Assembly: GCA_914767715.1 (NCBI GenBank)
Contig: OU612073.1
Coordinates: 12,896,001-12,960,000, forward strand
Direction: 5' to 3'
From: Membranipora membranacea
Taxonomy: Eukaryota > Bryozoa > Gymnolaemata > Cheilostomatida > Membraniporidae
Length of the DNA stretch: 64,000 bases
In this document: positions 24,271 through 36,079 of the stretch, one piece after another
How the letters are laid out: each line of letters starts with the position of its first letter
Numbering within the stretch: position 1 is the stretch's first letter
The notes under the pieces: model-generated
Told to the model about the DNA's origin: nothing
Databases searched by the model: none
The model's input: the letters and a program-made list of their open reading frames with translations, nothing else
Made by a program: the position numbers and the translations under genes

Positions 24271-24985
24271 TTTAAAGGTCTGAAACGCCCTGAGCATAAA
24301 CAGCTGAGTGTACGCCTGAGATGGCACCGAAATATCGTCGGATGAAACCCCTGAGATTTGAAGATTATGTGCAAAGAATAGCTGGCAAAGCAAGTCAAAG
24401 AATGTATGTTGTTAAAAAAATGTTGCATTAGCTTTCATGATGTTCAAAAGTTTTGTAGTTTCCCTCTTGATGTACTGTCTGCCTGTTGTGCACACGAGCA
24501 TATGTACCATAGACAAGAAATTACTAAGGAAAGTTTTTAATGTTGCCAAGAATTTGAGGCTTGACGTAGGCGACCTCGATATTATTGTGCTGTTTTGCTG
24601 ATGAGCATCACATCATACACAATTTTCTAGAGCGATGCCCTCAAATGCAAGTTCCATACTCTAGCAACCAGCTCCTTTATTGACAAAGTATATGCATCCT
24701 TTTCTCGCAACATTTCACTTTCTTAACATGTCTGAAATTCCAACTTCTATTTAGACATAATAATCTATTTCGCAAATCACTGGGATTGGCAGTTCAATAA
24801 GAGCATAGCTTATCACAAATGAAATCAAATACCCACAACAAATACCACACATTATTCTCATGCAAAAGTTTGATGTTATCTTTATTATTCATCTCAGTTG
24901 GTTGTGGGTTTAATGTGTCGATATTCTATAACGCTTAGAAATCATTGTTTCATAAATAAAGTTTATTATTATTAGTGTATTCAAT
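24270..24985 (+). pseudogene. LINE reverse-transcriptase 3' relic
   Basis: The plus strand reads, with frame changes and stops, LRFEDYVQRIAGKASQRMYV, then VVSLLMYCLPVVHTSICTID and KKLLRKVFNVAKNLR, then NNLFRKSLG and FNVSIFYNA. The first two blocks match the post-palm segment of RTE/CR1-like LINE reverse transcriptases. The sequence ends in AATAAAGTTTATTATTATTAG, a typical LINE 3' end. No catalytic motif remains. Confidence 0.6.
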
Positions 24986-24989
24986 TTTG

Positions 24990-26025
24990 AGACTAGATTC
25001 ATTCAATCATGTCAAGTTCGTTACAAGCTAAATTTTAAAAGCATTCTCAAATGCAAATTGGAATTTAGCCATATCAATTTCACATAAATGACTTGAACAG
25101 GCAGTGCGGTGAGAGTATTTATAATCTTTAGTATTATTAGTTTAGGCAGTGCAGTATTATTTACATAGCTTATCACAACTAGAATCTAATACCTGATCAT
25201 TCATTAATAATATGGCATAAATTAATGTAAGGCAAAATTTAGCATTGTTTATATATTATTCATCTCTGCCAACGAGCAAAATCTGAGTTTTTAGCTTACA
25301 TTCTAAAATCTCCTGAGTAGCCTGAGTTGAACCCAAAAATCTGAGTAACTCGGGCTTAACCTGAGTGGTTGAGAAAACAATAGGGAGTAAACTGTTCTCA
25401 TGCTGGAGCCATACTAATAGACGGTAAATACATTAATATTTGAGTGTTGGTTATGTGTTGTCAGTCCAGAAAAGTTATTTCTGCAACCGCCAATGGCAAG
25501 AAAATAGAGTATAAAAGCAGAAGCACTACAACCAATTATATCTGTTGCTGGGAAATGGGGATATCTGGCTCCCTCTGGCATACCTATCAAAGACAGGTGA
25601 TGTCAGAGGATATTGGACAACAATAAAGCTGCCCATTGGCAACCTCTACAGAAGGTTGCTGGCTAAACCTTGCCGGCTGGGTTCACACCAAAATAGTTAC
25701 TTTTATTGCACTCTTTTGTTATTATATACTATTTAAAGATAGAAATGAATACTGTGAATAAAGAATACACTCTCAAGATTGATAGTCTGCAGGATGCACC
25801 TTTCACAAAAGCAGACATTTAGTTTTGTTGTCAGTGAACCGGGAAAATTGACTAATTCAAGAGAGAAAGAACAGACAACTCTGGACAAGCCTTCTTGCAA
25901 CAAATCAAGACAACTCCTAAATTTGTTACAAAATTACCACATTGTTTAGTGTCTTCTTGGAACATCTGAGGACCAGTCATTATGCTCAATTGATGGAAAT
26001 TGAATCAACTAAATGTCATCTCAGT
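24990..26025. other. Intergenic; no gene seen
   Basis: No exon with matching splice sites. An open stretch at 25444-25640 on the plus strand has no recognisable domain. Confidence 0.45.
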
Positions 26026-26029
26026 TGTG

Positions 26030-26371
26030 AAATAATATATGTAGCATGATCTCATCAAGCCTGTAATTCTTATTTCCCGGATTATATTAATATCAGTTTC
26101 CCTAGCCTTCAAAGCTTCAATTGCCTGAACCATGATGTTATCTAATTTGAAAAGTTGGAAGAGGAATTGACAACATCATCATGGGTTACTCATACCACCT
26201 ACCTTACACATATGGTCAACAGTCATACCATTCGTATTTATTTGTTGACCAATTAAAATTGACTGGAGCTCCTTTGACAATTTTGGTATGACCAACCCTT
26301 GATGGCAATAAATTATGTTGAGGGCCATGTTGTTTTGAATAGATGCATGGAAATCGTCCAAAATGCATTCT
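26030..26371 (-). CDS. Two candidate exons of an unrecognised helical protein
   Basis: On the minus strand, an acceptor (TTTGACCTAG) at about 26372 opens an exon reading LSKELQSILIGQQINTNGMT and ending at about 26200 near GTAGGT or GTGGTA. After a short intron, a second acceptor (TTTCAAATTAG) opens NIMVQAIEALKARETDINII, which runs to about 26030. With the GTGGTA donor the phases agree (1 to 1). Both have helical composition and no known motif. No start or stop exon was found. Confidence 0.4.
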
Positions 26372-26633
26372 AGGTCAAAAGCAAAAAAAGGATAAAAGAC
26401 CTGTTGTTCAGGAGCCAGTTCATTATACGTGAGTTACTATAATTTGTTTTTCTACTTGCACAGGAATAAATATTAATATCAAAAGAAGCAGTATATATGC
26501 ATATGAACAATCTACTTTTTTAGATATCAGTAGATATTTACTTTAGATATCAGTAGATATTTACTTTCATAACATGCTCACAGAAAAAGCAGTTTGCAAA
26601 GTTTTGTAGGAAAAAGTTCTGTCATTATTTCAG

Positions 26634-29158
26634 TATAACACCCCGTAGACGCTGGTGGCTTAACCATTTGAGAATTGATCCAGCAACAGAAGCAGTTTCA
26701 GTATGCGCTCTACTCTTCCCAAGCGGGAGCAGCTATGTTGCCGAGAGTGGTCGCCAGCTATTAAAAGCAAATGTTTGTCCGGTAAGTCAATACATCATTT
26801 TTAGACGTAACAAAATAATGAAAAAAGTTGTCTTTCCATGTACATTAGTCAGACAACTACGTTTAATCTGACAGATCGGACCAATTTCAATTAAAAACCT
26901 AGACAGCTTTGCATTTTATACACTACATTCATCAGCTAGAAGCTTGTTACTTGGTGTTTATAGTCTGAATAAACAGGTGCTCTTCAGGGCAAGCAGGATT
27001 TAATTTCAGAGCTTACAATATACTAGGGGATGTTTGCAGCCTATGTTCTTTCACTGAGTAGGCTGACCAGCGCTTACCTCTATTTCTTAGATTTTCCATT
27101 GCAGCTTGCATCCTCACATATAGAAGACCACTGCTACGCAGCCACAAAACCTCTGGTAAGTTCCACAGTTGTTGTCAAAGTAAGCTTTCCCTACAAAATA
27201 TATCCCAACTTCACAATCTTACAAGCGTGGCTTTGACTGCCTTAGTAGCAAGAAATAGTGAGGCTAGTCCTACTGGTCAAAACTAACTCCTACAGTTTTT
27301 TCAAACCATTCACCAAGCTTTCTGAAAAGTTTAATGATTTTAGACATGTAGGTATATCTGAAATTTCATTGACTCATTTAGACATGTAATGAACAGAATG
27401 AATCAGAAACACAGGAGGTTATAACTAAGTAACCACAGTATCTGAAATAAAAAATGTGAGCTACACAACCCAGAATTTTCAAGCTAAATCACCTTTAACC
27501 AATACTGACCAAAAGCTTTCCTTAAGTGAGATGCAAATGCCAGCAAAAACAGATTGATGGCTAACAGTAAAAGATTACTTAAGCGGATAGAATTTTAGAG
27601 TCTGAAAATCCCATTATTATTGCAGGAGCTTGTTAACACTACACCGAAGACTGCATAGCATTAGTGGACCTCCTGGATACGGTAAGAAAAGTAATGACTC
27701 CCTCCCTTACATAACAAAAAATTGCCTAAGATTTTTGTTTCTCAACCACATGTTGATTGTCCAGAGCATATAAGTTCATCTTCAAAAAACCCAATTAACT
27801 TTTTTTAAAATGGTATTGATTACTCGTTTTTTTATTTTACCTGAAGATGGATGAAGAACTGCCAGACATTTCTAGTAACAGGAGTGGTTTGCCAAGTCTC
27901 TCTGGACTCTCTACTTCTTCTACCACATGTCCATCATTGTCTAAAAATAAAGTAAGATTTAAAAAATACCATCGTAATAACACATGACTAGATCAGAGAG
28001 TGGACAACTGCTGGCAAATCCAGCAATATGGCACAACAAACGCAGTCCCAAGCCTAATCTTGCAGGCAAATTGCAAATAAGTTCAAAAGATCCATCATAA
28101 ATTATGTACAATGCTTATTTTAAAGGTTAGCGAGTGGATATCGGATACAAGTTTGACAGAAACCACTGACAAACAAACACCTACAGCAGCTACAGTGCTA
28201 GGAGACCTATTTGCGGTGAGTTATCTGTCGAATAACCATATCTATTCCTAGCACCACGATTCTGAACACATTATGACATTGAACTCAAGTATATTATCTG
28301 TTTTTTAAGTTATTAAGCTTTTTTGTAGGTTGATGAGAGGCACTTTGAACCTAGTGCAGAGCCTTCCTATTCAGGCTCCAAGAAACATCTCTCTGACTCC
28401 TCCTCGCCACACACATCATCATCTGTCAAAGTATACCCAAAAGTCAAGGTAAACTCTACACTCAATACATAACAACATGATGGGAAATTTAATTTCCATA
28501 GCTAGGGAGAGATGATGATGTTGACTGCAAACGCTCCCTGACACTCAATTTCCATCTCGCCCGGTACAATCACAAACATAAACTACCTTTTTCAGTCAGC
28601 CACAAAATTGGTGAGTGATCCAAATTGATCATTTTATTTTTTATGATCAATATGTCACTAAAAGAACTTTAGTTTATTAGGCTATATATATATATATTAA
28701 ATATGATGAGTTATCTTACCTTTCCCTAACGGACAGGGAAATATAATTTACTCATCGGAGACAAAAATAACTTTTTTTCTATATTACCTTATTGCTTTGA
28801 TAATTGTAGACTGACCAGCAGATCGAGCTTCTTAATTATCCCAACTTGTCCCCAGGTTCCCCTGATCTAAAGATCTCAGCTGTTGAAGAGACATTCCCTC
28901 CAGCAACCAACCAGTTACCAACAGTCTCCTGTAGTCAGCAAAAAACTGCAAAAATAAATGAGGTAAGAATGCAACTTATGCACGTAAACCTTGGGTTTGT
29001 AGACAAGCTCTATGTATAAGTCATCAGCAGGGCATAAACCAATTTTTTACAGCTGTCATTCACTACAGCGCAATGACAATGAGTTTTTTTAACTTCAGTT
29101 GACTGGAGCTAAGCTCATAATAACCAATAATACATTTCACCCACAGATTTCCCGATAA
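26634..29158 (+). CDS. Ser/Thr-rich intracellular-type protein, 5' end not found
   Basis: Exons 26634-26781, 27105-27155, 27847-27951, 28126-28215, 28329-28448, 28596-28610, 28810-28962 and 29147-29158 (stop TAA) all have good splice sites. From 26781 on every junction is phase 0. The first part reads TEAVSVCALLFPSGSSYVAE, then HIEDHCYAATKPL. The later exons are polar and disordered (LSGLSTSSTTCPSLSKNK; EPSYSGSKKHLSDSSSP). One exon is a 15-bp microexon encoding SATKL. A further possible exon at 27626-27681 carries a stop in the required frame and is left out. No upstream ATG exon was identified, so the protein is partial. I do not recognise the family. Confidence 0.6.
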
Positions 29159-29446
29159 CTCTCTTCAAGACACAAAAGCAATATACAGAGGAGCAGAGAT
29201 GATTTGCACTGGCGCTTCATTAATACGGACCCAGAGCCTACGAATATCTACGCAAAACTTTAAAGCTGAGACTACCATGCACAAGAACCCTGCAGCAGTA
29301 AGCATAACATCCAATCTCAGCAACAATATCAAGTTACCAGTTCCTAAATACGCTGCTCATACCATAATTAGTAGTTCAGTTCAATGATAATACAAAGTGC
29401 TTCCACAGTGTGTTTGGAAAATTCCTTAGTCAACAAACTATTTAAG

Positions 29447-31760
29447 CTTTTACAGTTACTACTACAGCTGTCAACTAGAATTTTCATTGCTACTCACCTG
29501 ATCCATCTAATAGCACTATGTACAGAAAAATACTCAAGACTTGATTCAAGTATTTCCTAAGGTAAGGAAATTTTAATGGTATTTGTAGGTGGCTATCCAC
29601 AGTGGCATACTTGCCAAGTAATCTAAATTCAAAATAGGGAGATTCCATTTTACGGCGATACTGCACCACAACGTGGTGCTTTTAGGGTGCGAAGCACCCG
29701 AGTCAACCAACGGGGTACGGGGCGGAGCCCCGTCTGAAAAAGCTCTGAGAGCGTTTCCAGCCACTAGGAAGGACTAAAAAGGTATATTTGACCCCAAATA
29801 ATTTCATGTTTGTACTAGTACTAAAATATCAAACTGAGGTGAAATACACTCTTTAAACAATTACAATCAATCCATGGGCCACTGGGACTCTTACATACAT
29901 GCCTTTACATTGTCAATGTCCAGTATCAAACACCCCATTGGCAAAGTAGAGGCATGTAAGTCCCAGGGACCCTTGCCTGTCAAGACAGGCTACAAGTGCC
30001 CATGCATCATCAAGATCTGAAAATGTGCTCAGTCACAGACAGTGAGAATCCAGATAAGGTACTATATTCCTGTTTGACTAACATTAAATATGTTTCAAAG
30101 TCTTTGGTCCAAGCTTTGTTAAATTTTAGTGGACCTACCTTTGGAATTGTTAGGTTACTATTTCCCTTCACTTAAATGTAACTAGAGTAGACAGTACAAA
30201 ATTAATACTAAAAATGTGTGATCTGAAAGGAAATGAAAACTAAATGTATGCACTTGACTAGCTACTTTATATTGTGACCAATGACAGTCAGTGTTGTGAG
30301 TTATGAGAGGATGCTCAGTCTGCGCATGTGCGAACTGTTGAGACATACGTTCGTCTCTGCAGCATAGGGCTTGAACTAATTCACCTAGTCTGAGTACCAA
30401 AATTGGGAAAACAATGGAAACCCATATTTTGGAAATATTTGGGCCTTAATGGAACACTGGTTTTGATATCTCATAACCTTGAACCCTGGGAGTTGCCTTT
30501 CTTGATGGAAGGCAGCGCCACCACTGCTGTGCTGCAGAGATAGACTATGTCACAAGGCTATCCTGCAAGCAGAATGGAGGATGCTATTGGTCATTTATAA
30601 TAATAGGCTGAATCTTAACCAAACAGGTAAATTTGTTAGGAGTTTTTAATTTGATAATTCCTTTCAATTTTGTGTGCAAAGACCTTAACAGTAACTAGTC
30701 AACAACAACAACATGTGCTTGGATAACTATCAAAAAATTGCAATTGGGCTGTTTTCTCTAAAATCTGGAGGAAATAGTGAGATTTACAAAAAGTGGGAGG
30801 TGGGTGTAAAAATCTGGAGGGTCACGCCTAAATCGGGAGACTTGGCAAGTATGCACAGTGGATGACAAGCCGGGGGTTTGTGCCCATGTAATAGAATCAC
30901 TAAGGACAGATGTGCAGCGGGATCCGGCCAATTACAGACAGTGCGTCCTGATGGTAGACGAGATGGCTATAAAGAAGCAAACAACTTTGGTGCACAGTGA
31001 GGAGCGAATCGTTGGTTACGCGGATCTGGGAGGGCAAATAGGCCAAGACAATGACAAAGTTGCAAGCAACGCCTTAGTGTTAATGGCAGTAGGAATAAAG
31101 AAGAAATGGAAGCTGCCCATCAGCTTCCATTTGACAGCTGGACTAAGCGCTGAGACGCTATCAGTTGTAATAAGTCAGGCAGTGTCAGCATTGGAAGGCA
31201 TAGGAACAGATGTAAAAGTCATAGTTATGGATGACTTAAGAACAAATGTTGCTTGTATGTCCATTCTCGGCTGTAAAATTGTAACACATAACTTCAGCTT
31301 TCAGCATAACAGCAAAAAGATCATGTGCCTGCTGGACCAGGTCCACATGGTGAAAGTGCTGAGGAATGTGTGGGGGAATCCACGGGCCGCATGGTGTTGC
31401 CAGATGGAGAGATATTGAAAATCTCGTTGAATTACAGGTATATACTTACAAAAGTATCAACAAGTTAGAAATTTTAATAAGAATTTCCTCCTTTAGGGGT
31501 TTGGGCTTTCAACACTGATGTAAAGATATAAAAGATGCCTTGACCAGAAAATGCCATTGATGTGATTGACTGCGCTATTGTCGGAGAAAAGCATTCTTCA
31601 GATAAAATTAACTGATGGTGGAGTGTTAATTGTTAAGTTTTCTTGAAAGATAATTTTACCATTTGGGTGTTGCAGGAAAAAGGACAGCTCCATCTTGGCA
31701 ACAAACTCACCAAACAGCATACAGGCTATAAGTATGATGAAAGTTTGTTTGGTAGTACAG
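29447..31760 (+). pseudogene. P-element/THAP9-type transposase, interrupted and frameshifted
   Basis: The P-superfamily transposase core is clear: WLST (29588-29600), then, beyond an inserted element, VDDKPGVCAHVIES, CVLMVDEMAIKKQT, IVGYADLGG, ALVLMAVGIKKKWKLPISFH, DLRTNVACMSILGC and LLDQVHMVKVLRNVWGN (30858-31380). This is the RNase H-like region with the DEM and GYxDLG motifs. After VWGN the sense moves to another frame (ARWRDIENLVELQ), ending at a splice donor (CAG|GTATAT, about 31437). It resumes after an acceptor (GTGTTGCAG, about 31672) with EKGQLHLGNKLTKQH. The THAP DNA-binding domain, most of the N-terminus and the C-terminal domain are missing. The frame is broken by a transposon and by a frameshift, so no active enzyme is expected. 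Confidence 0.88.
29606..30853. mobile_element. Inverted-repeat element inserted in the P transposase, CATACTTGCCAAG-type family, copy 3
   Basis: The ends are CATACTTGCCAAG and its perfect complement CTTGGCAAGTATG, flanked by a perfect 8-bp duplication CACAGTGG (29598-29605 and 30854-30861). Joining the flanks restores WLSTVDDKPGV of the transposase. The 1248-bp interior encodes no recognisable transposase. It contains GC-rich palindromic words (GGGTGCGAAGCACCC; GGGGCGGAGCCCCG) near 29688-29735 and an inverted pair around 29880-29960. P elements and hATs both make 8-bp duplications. Confidence 0.92.
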
Positions 31761-31849
31761 GTGTTCAGCAAGTCAGTGGCAGATATTCATATCAATGGTT
31801 TATTATGCTAACGGATGTATATACCAACTTGTTTGTCTAATCATCAATG

Positions 31850-32140
31850 AGTATTTTCTACCAATGATGCTTGTTGCATTGAGTTGATGGACAAAGGAGA
31901 AGTAAAAAGCTATGCTTACTAGGGTTAGTAAGCTGTAATGCAAAGCTAACCTTATGCTATACCATCAACTGTTCATGTTATTCAGTCTAATAAAGCCATT
32001 ACGAAAGCATTATTAATGACTAGTATTAAGCTTAAATGCTTAGCGTGAACGTCTAGTCATTCGGTGGGCAGTGAATTTAACCTCAAGAGGATAGGCAATT
32101 GGCATTCTTTTCACCTTTCAACCCTTGGTGCATGGGCTGA
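31850..32140. other. No feature seen
   Basis: Non-coding in appearance, lying between the P-transposase relic and the LINE relics. Confidence 0.45.
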
Positions 32141-32149
32141 GGTTAAGCT

Positions 32150-32720
32150 TATTTCAAAGATACATGTGATATCGCCATCTAATGCGCCGAACAATGACCT
32201 TGTTTGTCTATGGATTTCACGTAAGGTGAGGTAGTTTATTCAGGTTCAAGGATAGAAAATTCTGAAGCACTTCATTAACTTTATGCCAAAGAGCATCCAT
32301 AGTTTAAAAATTGTCATCAACAACACTATTGAAAAAGTCAAGAAATATCCCATCAATAGCATCAAAGTGTTTTACGAAGATGAGCTTTAGTCTACAAGTT
32401 GGTTTTGTCCCTGGCATAATCTTATCAGATTGCTGTGTTTAAAGGTCAACGCAATCTTCTTATGGTCAGAGATATAGGACAACACATTACAGAATACTAG
32501 TAAATCATCAGGAGAGGTTCAGATTCAGGCAGCTAGAGTGAAATGATGAGGGTTGGTAACCCTCAATATTGGAGAGTCTTTGCATCTGCAAATAAAACAT
32601 CTGTGGTTGCATAAAGAACATCATCTATATAGACTCAAAATGCCATGAAGCCATGAAGAGAATAACTTTTATTGTGATAAATTGCTTTGGAAAAGTCCAA
32701 AAAACAAGTTTCTAGTAGAG
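32150..32720 (-). pseudogene. LINE reverse-transcriptase relic 1
   Basis: The minus strand between about 32710 and 32560 reads DFSKAIYHNK, then YIDDVLYATTDVLFADAKTL, corresponding to palm blocks ending in the 'LFADD' box (here FADA). Further down, FDAIDGIFLDFFNSVVDD and NEVLQNFLSLNLNKLPH look like another LINE linker segment. Several stops and frame changes are present and the catalytic Asp pair is incomplete. Confidence 0.5.
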
Positions 32721-33399
32721 GTGCTTTGCTCAGTTAGAAGATAAATTGACAATCGGTTAAAAGAACAATTAAATTCTAAAAATTTGAAAAGATATTATTT
32801 TTTTCCCAGGGCGTTTCAATTGCAATAGGCTAATAGTTTGGCGCTGAATTGTTCCCACCCTTGTTAATATAGGGGTTTCAAAGTGAGTCTGAGTTAGATC
32901 TAAGGTATTACAAACATAGGATTAAAAGCTTGGCCCTCGCATAAAAGGCTGGCAGAGCGAGACACGAAATCACAGTCAGCCCACTGGCTGTAGCGCAAAC
33001 AAGTCATCTCTCTGACTTGTGTATGAGTTGTACTATGCTCAATGTGGTGAATTTGAGTAGTGAACAAGTGGCACGAGGGGCGGGTGCCTTGACGATAGCG
33101 ACTTTGCACCGATGAGTTGATGGAAAGCAAACCTCCCTGCACTGGTTTGGCTTAGAGTATAAGCATGAGAGTGATGGGGTGAACATTGTTGCACTGAAAC
33201 AATGAAGAGTTGGCAGCCTTCCTGGTTGCGCAACAGCGTAAACACACCAATTAGTCAAACCACCGAAACTTACAAAATGCACTGAGGGATCGATGAGATT
33301 GATTGAGATGCTCAGCAACACAGGGGTGGCTTCATGCTGCTGGAGCCGGCCATGAGGAGGTTGTACTAGAGAAGTCCTCGAAACAGCGCTTGACTCATG

Positions 33400-34370
33400 G
33401 TTTCTAGCTGAAGACCTGTGTGTTGTGCAGTGGTACGCGCACCACTGTATGTTGTATCTCCATTTTTTGTTCGATATCAGCTATTTTTGATAGCGGAAAG
33501 TCAATCTTTGTTGAGAACTTTCCCATCAACCTTATAGTTTTCAGTCAGGAAAGATTGAAAGCCCAATTTCATGTATTTGTAAGCCGCTTCTGTTGCATTG
33601 ATCGATTTTTTTTGTGTAGTATGTTTATCCTTTTGAGAAGATATGGAAGATTGTTGTTAAATCCATCACTGTCCTTTTACATTTTCCGTGCCAGAGCCCG
33701 ATCGTTCTTCTCTGCTCTTTTCTTTTGTATTTTAGACATTATTAACAGCGAAAACAAATTTTTATCGGAGAGCTTGATTTTTTTGTCGCAACGATGCTCG
33801 CAACAGCAGATAGGTTTTTAAAAGTTGACAGACGCTATCATTTATATTGTTAAAAGGGAATTTTTGAATTAGAAATACAAGATCGATCGTATCAGAAGCC
33901 TTACTAAAATCAAGGAAGACAATTTGTGTAATTTTCGCTTGTATTGAAATTGCTGTACAGTTTTTCTATTAGTAAGGTAATCGAACCAAATTGGCTATCA
34001 CAGAAAAGCTCATTTATTCCATATGTTGCCGTAATTGATAGGCTAAAACTTGTTCGCATAATTTGGAAATCGGTTTGACACTTGAAATTTGAAATTTGGT
34101 TTGACACATGCAATCTTTTGGCTATAGGAAAAATGGCACATTTAATAATCAGATTAATCGAGTTATAAAAATCGGGCCAAGAATCTCCTGGTTCAATTTG
34201 ATTATCTTCATTGAAATTTTGTCAAATCCTGTCGATTTTCTACTGGATGCGTATTTGATAAAACGTATATTACGTTATTTGGGACGTCTGAAAATCCAAA
34301 TCTGTAATATTGTCCGTTTTGAAGATAAAAGATCGAAAGTCATCTTGACAAGGCTCTAAGTTTTCAGCTA
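33400..34370 (-). pseudogene. LINE reverse-transcriptase relic 2
   Basis: Minus-strand blocks in order: NLEPCQDDFRSFIFK (about 34340), FCDSQFGSITLLIEKLYSNF (about 33980) and LDFSKASDTIDLVFLIQKF (about 33880). These correspond to the 'QFGF..ST' and 'LDFSKAFD' palm blocks of CR1/L2-like LINEs, with a frame change between them. Downstream to about 33400 the sense is weak (FNNNLPYLLKRIN). A plus-strand open stretch at 33420-33821 is a shadow. Confidence 0.6.
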
Positions 34371-34729
34371 AAATCTTTCCTACATTGGTGAATGTGTATT
34401 GAAAGCTTATGTAATTTCAGGGGTGTTGATATTCTCTCATTTCCAATGATCAAATGAGATGTAGCCTTTTCATTGCTACTTTTTTTGATTTAATACTTTG
34501 TTGATAAAATTCCATTTTTTCATTGGTTTTTGATTTGTATTATTTGTGTCCTGTTGGTGATGCGAACGTTTTGGAAATCTCTCTATCTGCAGAATTGCGT
34601 AGTTTTCGATACTAGGTTTAAATTTGTTTATCATAATTTTGCAATGAGAGCTTTTAATTTGTCAGTCACCAAAGTCTTTTTGAATAATGAGTAGTTCAGG
34701 CCTGCTTTCTTATTTTATAACGAGCCTGT

Positions 34730-35420
34730 CACCTACATGGCTGACCGAGGGCCCATAAGGCATTAAGTGTGAGCTCATACCAGAATATTGTGGTGATTTC
34801 TGTGGGTGAATAATCAGATGATGTACCTGAGCTGGACCTCGAGCGGTTGTTTTCCACCGATGATCTCGTTCTGGCTATGTATCTGGCTCTAGATCCTTCG
34901 TGACTCTGGGCCGCTGGAGATGACATATGATACAGGTTTGATGGCGAAGAATGCGGCTGCCTCGAGAGTCTCATATGTTGGTATTTTCTAACATTAAAGT
35001 TCATCAGAGATTCCTCTGACCACATGACCAAGGAATATAGGTCGATTTGTAATACGGTATGTCGGTAGAGTGGTTATTTGGTCGATATTGTAGTGAGTCA
35101 GCGGATAATAGTATTACATAGCTCGACGATACCCGTGAGGACATATTGTTAATATAAATTAGGAACAATAGCGGACCGAAGATGCTTCCCTGGGGTACCT
35201 CAGAGGCAAATGGTCGCTGAAAAGAACGTTTTTTATTCACTGTTACGATCTGACAGTATTAGTAGTAACTTATTATGGGAAGCGTCATCGAAAGCTTTCA
35301 AGAAGTCTAGGACTGTAATGTTGTAATCATTATAATTGAAAAACTCAAATACTGTATTGTGTATCACAACGATGGTTTTTTTCGGAAACCATCTTTACGG
35401 TTGTAGAGTAAGCTAAACTC
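34730..35420 (-). pseudogene. LINE reverse-transcriptase relic 3
   Basis: Minus-strand blocks: DGFRKKPSL (about 35380), NITVLDFLKAFDDASHNKLL (about 35290), EVPQGSIFGPLLFLIYINNM (about 35180), LLSADSLQY (about 35105) and SLMNFNVRKYQHMRLSR (about 35000). These are palm blocks 2 to 5 plus the following segment of a non-LTR reverse transcriptase, in correct order but in several frames. The FADD box has become SADS. Confidence 0.78.
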
Positions 35421-35589
35421 AGCTAGATAAAATGGATGTTGTGCATCACTCGCGGCAGGGCAGCCTGCACACGAGCCCTGCCAACAACCACAGCCGCCGT
35501 CGGAACGGTGCATTGGAAAGGACTTGCTCAGACAATCACAGGGCACGGATCGCCGCCGCCGTCCACCCAATAGCATTGCTTTTGTTACA

Positions 35590-36070
35590 CTACCAGGCCA
35601 CATTGACATATTCTTGCACATGTCTAGAAATCTTCCTCTGTTGAGTCATTTTCGATCATGTTATGAACAATCCTTTTTAACACCCTCTCAGCCTTATCAA
35701 GAGCATTTTGTTTAGTGATACATTGAGCTTCCAAATTGATAGTTTGGCATATCATATTTTGCATAGTAGCCATTGCGTTCTTTATATCAGCTACATTTTC
35801 TTGCGCTGTAGGTATTCAGCCGGGGATACAGTTTCCGCAATACCATTTGGCGCCTGAGCGCTTGACAAATTAGAGGTCTGCAGGAGTAGCATTGGCCCAG
35901 TCTTGACTCTGATAAGCAAAGTGGTACTTGTTTGGACGCAAAGTACATTTCAGAGCCAGCTGATTTTTTTGTGGTTGATTGGCACTGTACACATCGGATT
36001 TCAAAGGTTCTGGGGGTTGCACATAGCCACTGTCGGTATTAGTAGCACTACGAATTTTCAATGCGTTGCA
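35590..36070 (-). pseudogene. LINE ORF1-like relic (zinc-finger end and coiled coil)
   Basis: The minus strand encodes GAKWYCGNCIPG, a 'W.C..C' PHD/zinc-ribbon ending, then a TGA. In the same frame a helical stretch follows (NVADIKNAMATMQNMICQ; NALDKAERVLKRIVHNMI) ending TEEDF and TAG. This arrangement is typical of ORF1 proteins of CR1/L2-like elements. It lies just upstream of relic 3 on the same strand, so the two may be one element with the endonuclease part deleted. Confidence 0.55.
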
Positions 36071-36079
36071 TACATTTTG

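Noticed and set aside
27626-27681. An extra exon of the Ser/Thr-rich gene.
   Set aside because: The splice sites are fine, but the phase-0 frame meets a TAG and no other phase joins to the exon at 27847; exons 27105-27155 and 27847-27951 join well without it.
33420-33821. A 133-codon plus-strand open frame rich in Phe and Ser.
   Set aside because: It lies opposite a decayed LINE on the minus strand, and its hydrophobic composition is what the complement of such sequence gives.
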